DNA of 12,692 nt, taken from positions 1 to 12,692 of the forward strand of contig JBFHXP010000078.1 in assembly GCA_041598875.1 (NCBI GenBank), read 5' to 3'. A program made the translations under genes and the position numbers. The DNA is from JAKITW01 sp041598875 (GTDB lineage: Bacteria; Desulfobacterota; Desulfobulbia; Desulfobulbales; BM004). The notes below the pieces were generated by a model. It saw only the letters and a list, made by a program, of their open reading frames with translations, ran no database searches and was not told the origin of the DNA. Shown piece after piece: positions 6,997 through 12,692 of this stretch. The first letter of the stretch is position 1. Each line of letters opens with the position of its first letter.

Positions 6997-7417
6997 CTGC
7001 TCCAAATCTCCTGAAAAACTCTTTCCTGCTGACACAAGAAGTATTCTGCAAGGCACCGAAAACATCTGGCGCCGCATTATTTTCGTTTACACCGTGATAT
7101 CACGGCCGGATATCTTTTTCTCTTCCCCTGGCCGGGTAATATATGTACCATGTCCTGCATGGATCGCCAACCCTGAAGCGTCTGAAAAAGGGCGGCTTTT
7201 GCCGTCATTTTCCAGGAGGGCCTCCCCGGTTCCCGGCGCAGTGGAAACGACGGGCAAAGGCACTGCCCACGGCCCGGGAAACAGGGTTCCATACCCTATC
7301 CACGGCCACGCAAAGATGCAACTATAAATGCGCAAAAACCAGGGAAAGACCCGACAAAACAGAGGTGCCGATTATCCTGGGTCAAATGTCAAGGAAACGA
7401 AATCATTAAAAAACAGC
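6997..7417. other. Divergent intergenic region between ilvE and the AI-2E gene
   Basis: These 421 bases separate two divergently read genes. I see one clear site, the palindrome at 7092-7105. Several short open frames cross the region on both strands, but none has a ribosome site or recognisable family sequence. I see no RNA gene and no strong -35/-10 pair. The promoters of both neighbours must lie here. Confidence 0.6.
7092..7105. promoter_or_regulatory. 14-bp perfect palindrome upstream of ilvE, candidate operator
   Basis: CCGTGATATCACGG is self-complementary over all 14 bases. It lies 95 bases from the ilvE ATG in the divergent intergenic region, where a dimeric regulator would be expected. 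I cannot match it with confidence to a named regulator. Confidence 0.5.
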
Positions 7418-8539
7418 ATGTCACAAGAACGCGATACACAGAACACGCCGGATAACGGACCCAATGGATCGCCACCAAGCCCCATGGTCCTCAAATATTT
7501 CATCATCCTCTTTCTCGGGGCGCTCCTGGCCCTGGGTCGCCTGCTCTGGCCCTTTCTCTCGATCCTGATTCTATCCTTTCTTCTGACAGGCATTTTCCGG
7601 CCAATCTACGTGTATCTCCTGAGGAAAAAATTATCATCCAGTTTTTCCTCGCTGCTCACCTGTATTGTCATCGTCCTGGTAGTTTTTGTCCCGCTTCTTT
7701 TTTTCGTCGGCGCCCTGTCAAAGGAGGCCCTTGACTTTTACCAGGAGATCAAGGGGACCAACCTTGGCCTCAAATTCAAGGAGCTGATACACACAAGCCC
7801 GGTTCTTGCCCAGGTCCGGGAAATGGTCGCCGAATTCGGCTTTGACCTTGAACCGGAAAAACTGACCGACGCCCTGGCCGGACAAGCCAAGAACGCCGGT
7901 TTTTTTCTTTACAGCCAGATCAGTTCATGGGCAGGGAACATCATGACTTTTGTCTTCAGTTTCTTCATGATGGTGATCGTGATCTTTTTTTTACTGAGCG
8001 AACACGAGCGTTTTCTTGGTTTTGTACTGCGGGTTTCGCCACTTCCCGATGACCAGGAGCGACAGTTGTTTACCAAATTCGAGGAGATCGCCGGCGCGGT
8101 TCTGGTCGGCAACGGCATCAGCGGCCTGATTCAGGGGGTCCTGGGCGGAATTGCATTTGCCGTTTTTGCCATCGGCCCCCCGCTGCTCTGGGGCGGCATC
8201 ATGGCGATTCTCGCCTTTCTGCCCATATTCGGTATCGGCCTGGTTCTGGTCCCTGCCGCCCTGATTATGATGATAAAGGGAAAGATCGGAGTTGGAATCT
8301 TTCTCCTTATCTATTATGCCGTGGTCTCCTTTACCATGGAATACGCCATCAAGCCGAAAATGGTTGGCGACCGCGTCAACATGCACACCCTGCTGGTCTT
8401 CCTTGCCATTCTCGGCGGGCTCAAGGTCTTCGGGTTCCTGGGTATCATCTACGGCCCGCTTATTGTCACCGCCTTTCTCACCCTGTCGGAGATCTATCTG
8501 GAGAATTACGACCGGTATGTGAAAAATACCCTCAACTGA
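7418..8539 (+). CDS. AI-2E family transporter (multi-pass inner membrane protein)
   Basis: This protein of about 373 residues has the family pattern: two or three hydrophobic segments near the N-terminus (KYFIILFLGALLALGRLLWPFL and LLTCIVIVLVVFVPLLFF), a hydrophilic middle region, then paired segments from FFMMVIVIFFLL onward. The most conserved part is near the C-terminus (LPIFGIGLVLVPAAL, then GGLKVFGFLGIIYGPL). Family members have been linked to autoinducer-2 export or to ion (Na+/H+) transport, and the name is not proof of function. The start is uncertain: ATGs at 7328, 7418 and 7484 are in frame and none has a good ribosome site; 7418 is a compromise. The IalB-like gene follows 22 bases later on the same strand and is probably co-transcribed. 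Confidence 0.85.
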   Translation: MSQERDTQNTPDNGPNGSPPSPMVLKYFIILFLGALLALGRLLWPFLSILILSFLLTGIFRPIYVYLLRKKLSSSFSSLLTCIVIVLVVFVPLLFFVGALSKEALDFYQEIKGTNLGLKFKELIHTSPVLAQVREMVAEFGFDLEPEKLTDALAGQAKNAGFFLYSQISSWAGNIMTFVFSFFMMVIVIFFLLSEHERFLGFVLRVSPLPDDQERQLFTKFEEIAGAVLVGNGISGLIQGVLGGIAFAVFAIGPPLLWGGIMAILAFLPIFGIGLVLVPAALIMMIKGKIGVGIFLLIYYAVVSFTMEYAIKPKMVGDRVNMHTLLVFLAILGGLKVFGFLGIIYGPLIVTAFLTLSEIYLENYDRYVKNTLN

Positions 8540-8561
8540 ACCACCGGGGAAAAAAAGAATC

Positions 8562-9134
8562 ATGAGCCACCATTGTCGGCACAGACGCCTCTCTTTTCTT
8601 CCAGTTCTGTTTTTTCTGCTGTGCTGTACCTTTACCCCTGTGAACGCGGCGGAACAATCCTCCGCGGTTTCCTCCCCTGAAAACCCTCCACAGCCCCAAG
8701 GCAGTGCTCCTGGAGAACAGTTTCAAGACTGGATGGTACGCTGTGGCGGCAAAGGTTTTGCAAACGCCACCTGCTACGCGGAGCAGAACATTGTGATCGA
8801 AGCAACCGGCCAGCGCCTGGTCGGACTGACGGTCGGCTACCTGGGGCCAGACTCCACTCCCTGGATCTTTTTTGAACTGCCCCTTGGAATTTTCCTGCCA
8901 GCCGGCATGGCCATAACTATCGAGAATAATGAAAAAATCCTCTTGCCGATCCGCATCTGTAGCGCGGACGGATGCAAGGCGAGCATGAAACTGGAGCAGG
9001 AAATGATTGATGCCATGCGAAAAGGCACCCAGGGCAAAATTGCCTTTCTCGAAGGCGCGAAACAACAGCAGATTACGGTTGACATCTCCCTTATGGGCTT
9101 TAGCCAGGCATTCTCTTCATTGAAACAGAATTGA
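8562..9134 (+). CDS. Secreted IalB-family protein (invasion-associated locus B domain)
   Basis: This 190-residue protein has an N-terminal signal peptide (basic HRRLSF, hydrophobic LPVLFFLLCCTF, cleavage probably after VNA or VNAA at residue 29 or 30). A proline-rich linker runs to about residue 50. The mature domain shows IalB family marks: W57-x-x-R-C61, C71, PLGIFLPAG (107-115), the pair C133/C138 (ICSADGC) and a final GFSQAFSSL. Four cysteines could form two disulfides in the periplasm. IalB was named in Bartonella, but the family is widespread in non-pathogens and its biochemical role is unknown. It sits 22 bases after the AI-2E gene and 144 bases before the autotransporter, suggesting an envelope function. 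A GGGGAAA stretch provides a weak ribosome site. Confidence 0.82.
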   Translation: MSHHCRHRRLSFLPVLFFLLCCTFTPVNAAEQSSAVSSPENPPQPQGSAPGEQFQDWMVRCGGKGFANATCYAEQNIVIEATGQRLVGLTVGYLGPDSTPWIFFELPLGIFLPAGMAITIENNEKILLPIRICSADGCKASMKLEQEMIDAMRKGTQGKIAFLEGAKQQQITVDISLMGFSQAFSSLKQN

Positions 9135-9198
9135 GTGGGGAGCGCAACAAACAGGGTTTACCTGGAAGGCGTCTGCCTTCAGACCGATAGCACGCACG

Positions 9199-9239
9199 AG
9201 GTTTTCACTCCAGATCAATCGCTTCTGTGATGAAAACCT
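9199..9239. promoter_or_regulatory. Leader hairpin upstream of the autotransporter
   Basis: AGGTTTTCA (9199-9207) and TGAAAACCT (9231-9239) form a perfect 9-bp stem. Inside, after a symmetric 3x3 internal loop, CAGA (9211-9214) pairs with TCTG (9224-9227). The structure ends 23 bases before the strong AAGGAGG site of the autotransporter. No T-run follows, so it is not a simple terminator. It could be an operator or an mRNA control element. Confidence 0.5.
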
Positions 9240-9278
9240 GACAACATCACCCACTACGAGATAAGGAGGGTAGCAAAA

Positions 9279-11954
9279 ATGGCCGACACACGAGGAAGTT
9301 GCAAAAAAAAATTGCTGAGTACAGCAGTCGTGATGTCCCTTGTTCTTGGTGTACCGCTCACGGGCATGGGGGCGGCAACGGTCTGCAACAACGGTGCTCC
9401 TGCCACAATTGATGCGGGAAACTGTACTGTTCAAGCAGGAACTATCCCTACAACGGTTAACTTTGAAACCGGCACGGCTGGAATACTGCGTTTAAACGGT
9501 GCCGCCCCAACAGATGCCACAACCAATACCACCATTAACGAGGGTACAGTTATGGTGATTGGATCAACCTCAAGCGCTTCGACTTTCGGGGTAGGGGGAG
9601 GCGGCAGCCTCTTATCCTTCCAGGTCTCGGATGGGGTCACCTTCGGCCTGGGCCACGACCTGGCGGCATTGACTGTTGCTGTGGGGGGAATGGCGAGCGC
9701 CGCTCTTAATCAAACAGCCGGCACCCTTACCGCAACCAACCTGAACATAACGCAGGGGAGTACCTTCACCCAATCAGGCACCGGCGTTGCCAATGCCACT
9801 GCCATCACCATTGACTCAGGCAGCACCCTGACCCTGGTCAATCAGGGCACTGGAACCATTGACGGCGCTGGCGGCGCAGGAAACGGCATCCTTGTCTTTA
9901 ATGGCGATTACAATACCGATGCCGCCATCGGTGGCACCAACAGCCTGGCCTCAATCACCGTAAATGACGGCAAGACCCTGACCCTCGACCAGAACGCCAG
10001 TGCAACCACCTTTCATGCCAACGGCACCACCAACCAGTCTGCCGGCACCCTTGCCGCAACGACCCTGAACGTAGGCGCAGGGGATACCTTCACCCAAACA
10101 GGAATGGGTAGCGGCGTGATTAATGCCACAACCATCACCATTGGCGCGGGCGGCACCCTGACCCTGGCCAATCAGGGTACTGGAACCATTGACGGAGCTG
10201 GCGGCGCAGGAAACGGCGCCCTTGTCTTTGATGGCGATTACAATACCGATGCCGGTATCGGCACCACCACCAACAGCCTGAACTCAATCACCGTCAATGC
10301 GGGCAAGACCCTGACCCTGGATCAGGCATTAGCGGCAACCACCTTTACCATTAGCGGCACAGTAGCCAAATCAACAGCTGGCGCGATCACCGCCGCCACC
10401 ACAATCAATGATGGCGGCACCATGAATGTGGCAGCCAGCTTCGGCCATACCGGCAATCTCACTGTGGGCGGGGGCGCCAGCGGTACTCTTGACGTGACCA
10501 CCAGCTCGATTTCTGTTGCAGGTACCTTTAACATGGCAGCCGGATCCACATTCAAAACAACCATCAACAGCGCCACCACTGCCGGAAATGTTGTGGCCAC
10601 AAACGTTGCGATTAACGCGACCTCAATTATTGACATTAATGTTGCCAGCGCGGCCGCAGTGAACGGCTCCTCCTACACAATCATCAGCGGAGCCGGAGTG
10701 ACTGCTCCCACCACTACCATAATTGACAACAGTGCCGGCCTTGACTTTGTCGCGAGCATTGTTGGAAACGACCTTACCATCACCGCCCGAACCGCGGACG
10801 CTCTCCAGACCGGTCTTTCCACCAATGCCAGCGCGGTCAACGCCCCACTCAACACCATGCTTGCCAATGACCCGACCCTTGCGGCTGCTTTTGCCGGTCT
10901 CACCACCGCGACTCAGTTCAATCAGGCGCTTGAATCCCTGATGCCGGACATGAACGGCGCCGCCCTTTCAGTGCCCCTTGCCATCAATAACGCGGTCTCG
11001 GCAACAATTGACAAACGGCTGGCCGGCCTCAGGACCGGAAAGAGCGAACCGATAGACATGCGGCTGGCAAGCCTGGACATCCCCCCGGGAATGGTGGGGT
11101 ATTCCTCAACAGATAATGTTGCCAAGGGCGTCAGCATGTGGTTACAGGGATTCGGCACCATGATCAATCAGGATGACCGGAACGGCATTGCCGGCTATGA
11201 TGCCGGTACCGCAGGCGGAACCATCGGGCTCGACACAGGGGTCAATGATGTGCGGGTCGGCGCGGCGTACAGCTTTTCGAGCACGGATATTGACACCAAC
11301 AACTCCCCGAACACCACTACAATCAAGGCCCACCAGGGTTCAATTTACGCGAGCTACACCCCAGGCGGGTTCTTTCTGAACGGAGACCTGGCCTATTCCT
11401 TTAACAACCACGAAGGGGAACGCCATGTACTTGTCGGCGCGGTGAAGCGCATAGCCTCTTCCGATTACGACTCAGGACTTTTTTCCGCCAGAGTCAACAT
11501 GGGCTATGACCTTGGTCTCAGCTCTGCTTTCTTTCTCACACCCTATGCGGGACTCTATTACAACTCTCTTGATATTGACGGGTATACCGAGACTGGCGCC
11601 GGCGCGTCAAACCTCAGGGTTCAGGGAGAAAACAGCAATTCCCTTCAATCGAATCTGGGCATGTCTGTCTGGGGCCGGATAGAGACAACGTCCGGCTCTG
11701 TAGTGCCGGAAATCCATGCCGGATGGCTGCATGACTACGACACTGACGCCCAGACCAACACCGCAACCTTTACCGGCGGAGGCGCCTCATTCAAAACCAC
11801 TGGCTTTAAGCCGGCTGACGACAGCCTGAACCTTGGCGCCGCGCTTTCCATTTATTCAGGAGATAATTTTGCTGTCAAGGCGAGTTATGACTTTGAGAAA
11901 AAGAGCGACTATGACAGCCACTCCGGAGTGCTGTCACTGCGATTTGTCTTCTAA
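9279..11954 (+). CDS. Autotransporter (type Va secretion) with repetitive passenger
   Basis: This 891-residue outer-membrane protein has three parts. Residues 1-32 are a signal peptide (KKKLLSTAVVMSLVLGVPLTGMGA). Residues 33 to about 530 are a Gly/Ala/Thr/Asn-rich passenger of short beta strands, likely a beta-solenoid, including the tandem repeats at 145-363. A helical linker (LANDPTLAAAFAGLTTATQF and the following INNAVSATIDKRLAGL) leads into a beta-barrel domain at about 618-891, which starts with MWLQGFG and ends LRFVF with the C-terminal phenylalanine needed for BAM insertion. The passenger would be exposed on the surface, perhaps as an adhesin; no protease triad is visible. AAGGAGG lies 9 bases before the ATG. 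A strong terminator follows. Codon use in the passenger is dominated by GCC, ACC and ACA, reflecting composition. Confidence 0.92.
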   Translation: MADTRGSCKKKLLSTAVVMSLVLGVPLTGMGAATVCNNGAPATIDAGNCTVQAGTIPTTVNFETGTAGILRLNGAAPTDATTNTTINEGTVMVIGSTSSASTFGVGGGGSLLSFQVSDGVTFGLGHDLAALTVAVGGMASAALNQTAGTLTATNLNITQGSTFTQSGTGVANATAITIDSGSTLTLVNQGTGTIDGAGGAGNGILVFNGDYNTDAAIGGTNSLASITVNDGKTLTLDQNASATTFHANGTTNQSAGTLAATTLNVGAGDTFTQTGMGSGVINATTITIGAGGTLTLANQGTGTIDGAGGAGNGALVFDGDYNTDAGIGTTTNSLNSITVNAGKTLTLDQALAATTFTISGTVAKSTAGAITAATTINDGGTMNVAASFGHTGNLTVGGGASGTLDVTTSSISVAGTFNMAAGSTFKTTINSATTAGNVVATNVAINATSIIDINVASAAAVNGSSYTIISGAGVTAPTTTIIDNSAGLDFVASIVGNDLTITARTADALQTGLSTNASAVNAPLNTMLANDPTLAAAFAGLTTATQFNQALESLMPDMNGAALSVPLAINNAVSATIDKRLAGLRTGKSEPIDMRLASLDIPPGMVGYSSTDNVAKGVSMWLQGFGTMINQDDRNGIAGYDAGTAGGTIGLDTGVNDVRVGAAYSFSSTDIDTNNSPNTTTIKAHQGSIYASYTPGGFFLNGDLAYSFNNHEGERHVLVGAVKRIASSDYDSGLFSARVNMGYDLGLSSAFFLTPYAGLYYNSLDIDGYTETGAGASNLRVQGENSNSLQSNLGMSVWGRIETTSGSVVPEIHAGWLHDYDTDAQTNTATFTGGGASFKTTGFKPADDSLNLGAALSIYSGDNFAVKASYDFEKKSDYDSHSGVLSLRFVF
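9711..10367 (+). repeat. Two tandem ~330-bp repeats inside the autotransporter passenger
   Basis: Unit 1 (9711-10034, residues 145-252) and unit 2 (10035 to about 10367, residues 253-363) align along their length with two small insertions in unit 2. The best block, 9834-9925 against 10164-10255, differs at about 6 of 92 bases, including the shared protein stretch NQGTGTIDGAGGAGNG. The ends are more diverged. A weaker third echo (TAATTINDGGTMNV) follows. Confidence 0.85.
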
Positions 11955-11996
11955 GACAGGAGGGAAAACAACACTGAAGGGTTAAGTTCTCTGTCT

Positions 11997-12047
11997 CAGG
12001 GGCAGTCTTCGGGCAAGTAGTATCCGGAAACTGCCCCTGTTTTTTTT
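11997..12047 (+). terminator. Rho-independent terminator after the autotransporter
   Basis: CAGGGGCAGT (11997-12006) pairs perfectly with ACTGCCCCTG (12030-12039) and is followed by eight T residues. It lies 42 bases after the stop codon and closes the plus-strand cluster. Confidence 0.92.
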
Positions 12048-12115
12048 ATCTGCGGGGCCAGGTGCCCGCACAATCCAAAGGAATCCACAGCCACACTTGA
12101 ACCGAGAAAAATCCG

Positions 12116-12148
12116 AAAAAAAAAGGACTGCAGAAGAGCTGCAATCCC
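12116..12148 (-). terminator. Rho-independent terminator of tRNA-Pro
   Basis: On the minus strand GGGATTGCAG (12148-12139) pairs with CTGCAGTCC and the next T (from 12133), a 10-bp stem with two wobble pairs and a 5-base loop, followed by nine T residues. It begins 12 bases after the tRNA-Pro CCA end. Confidence 0.88.
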
Positions 12149-12159
12149 TTATTTATAGT

Positions 12160-12237
<78 letters not shown>

Positions 12238-12348
12238 ATCTGTAAAATCGGAGGCTATTCACTACATCAGGAGAGTGAACCAGTCAAGAAAAAAGGTTGA
12301 AACAGCGAAAGGAAAATCGTAAATTTAAAAAACCAACCGTTTTCAATG

Positions 12349-12377
12349 TTGACGAACCGGAGATAATTTACTATAAG
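12349..12377 (+). promoter_or_regulatory. Strong promoter of the tRNA-Asn pair
   Basis: TTGACG (12349-12354) is followed after exactly 17 bases by TATAAG (12372-12377), with an AT-rich region upstream (AAATTTAAAAAA near 12321-12332) that could act as an UP element. Transcription would begin near 12384, about 13 bases before the broken tRNA copy. Confidence 0.75.
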
Positions 12378-12396
12378 ATCCGCTCCAATTTGCTGT

Positions 12397-12447
12397 TCCT
12401 GGATGGCTCAGTTGGCAGAGTCCCGCCAACTGGCGGGATTAACCACC
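12397..12447 (+). pseudogene. Disrupted tRNA-Asn copy carrying an 18-base palindrome
   Basis: Positions 12397-12420 match the first 24 bases of the intact tRNA-Asn downstream at 22 of 24 positions. Positions 12439-12447 (TTAACCACC) match its anticodon-loop and 3' stem bases exactly. Between them, where the intact gene has ten bases including the first half of the anticodon stem and the anticodon's first G, this copy has the perfect hairpin TCCCGCC-AACT-GGCGGGA (12421-12438). After 12447 the T-arm and acceptor 3' strand are absent. It cannot make a functional tRNA. It sits directly behind the promoter, 47 bases upstream of the intact copy. Confidence 0.8.
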
Positions 12448-12493
12448 ATCGGGAGACGTAAAGATAAATAGAGCAGTTGATAATAGAGTATAC

Positions 12494-12569
12494 TCCTCGA
12501 TAGCTCAGTTGGCAGAGCAGGTGGCTGTTAACCACCTTGTCGCAAGTTCGAGTCTTGCTCGAGGAGCCA
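12494..12569 (+). tRNA. tRNA-Asn (GTT), CCA encoded
   Basis: Acceptor TCCTCGA pairs with TCGAGGA, discriminator G, encoded CCA (12567-12569). The D-arm region is TAGCTCAGTTGGCAGAGCA, the anticodon stem GGTGG/CCACC encloses CTGTTAA (anticodon GTT), and the T-loop is GTTCGAGTC. It has no strong promoter immediately upstream and probably relies on the one at 12349. Confidence 0.95.
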
Positions 12570-12573
12570 AATC

Positions 12574-12608
12574 AAAGCCCGTGATCTTTCTAAGATCACG
12601 GGCTTTTT
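12574..12608 (+). terminator. Rho-independent terminator of tRNA-Asn
   Basis: AAAGCCCGTGATCTT (12574-12588) pairs perfectly with AAGATCACGGGCTTT (12592-12606), a 15-bp stem with a 3-base loop, ending in five T residues. It begins 5 bases after the CCA end. The remaining 84 bases of the window hold nothing I recognise. Confidence 0.95.
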
Positions 12609-12692
12609 CCATGGAATAGCCCGTTGTCTTTCTGGGTCTATATACTGCGCAGTGAAATTTCAGACCGTTTCTATTGCGGGCACACCGATGAT

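Noticed and set aside
5908..7014. A 368-codon plus-strand frame across ilvE
   Set aside because: It is the antisense shadow of the aminotransferase, with no ribosome site and no recognisable domain.
7087..7335. Short frames on both strands in the ilvE/AI-2E intergenic region
   Set aside because: They overlap each other, lack ribosome sites and have no recognisable sequence features.
9199..9239. Hairpin considered as a terminator between the IalB-like gene and the autotransporter
   Set aside because: Neither strand has a T-run after the stem, and the structure is moderately AT-rich.
9711..10367. Repeat array considered as CRISPR
   Set aside because: The units are about 330 bases, in frame and coding, with no short repeat-spacer pattern. 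No CRISPR array is present in the window.

Overview
The window looks like a chromosomal segment from a Gram-negative, probably sulfate-reducing or related Desulfobacterota organism (a Desulfobulbales-like host is my best guess). The pointers are a small assimilatory-type sulfite reductase, a groES-groEL operon with a GGM-tailed GroEL, a type V autotransporter (so an outer membrane is present), tRNAs with encoded CCA ends and moderate GC. Placement is inferred from gene content, not from a database search.

Layout. Positions 1-163 are one long imperfect palindrome with perfect 20-bp ends, like a MITE. A PilZ-domain (c-di-GMP receptor type) gene at 257-910 converges on a siroheme/[4Fe-4S] sulfite reductase-like gene on the minus strand (1574-921). 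Positions 1.7-3.4 kb form a small, decayed accessory islet next to tRNA-Met: a Bro-N/DinD-like gene reduced by two apparent in-frame deletions, an apparently intact ParD-like antitoxin/zeta-type toxin pair with its own promoter, and a 35-codon remnant of a tyrosine integrase N-terminus lying just beyond the tRNA-Met terminator. This is the arrangement expected of an eroded integrative element.

The conserved chromosome resumes on the minus strand with tRNA-Met(CAT), groES-groEL and a branched-chain aminotransferase (ilvE). Neither groE nor ilvE shows a textbook operator, but each has a perfect or near-perfect short palindrome upstream. On the plus strand a possible envelope/secretion cluster follows: an AI-2E-family membrane protein, a secreted IalB-family protein and an 891-residue autotransporter with a recently duplicated 108-111-residue passenger repeat. 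A strong terminator closes it.

The right end carries tRNA-Pro(TGG) on the minus strand and a tRNA-Asn pair on the plus strand. The first Asn copy is destroyed: an 18-base perfect palindrome replaces the 10 nt that precede TTAACCACC, including the first base of the anticodon, and the T-arm is lost. It still sits directly behind the only strong promoter, so the intact tRNA-Asn probably depends on transcription through the wreck. The most rewarding places to look again are the broken tRNA-Asn, the tRNA-Met islet with its ParD-like/zeta pair, and the autotransporter with its leader hairpin and duplicated repeats.
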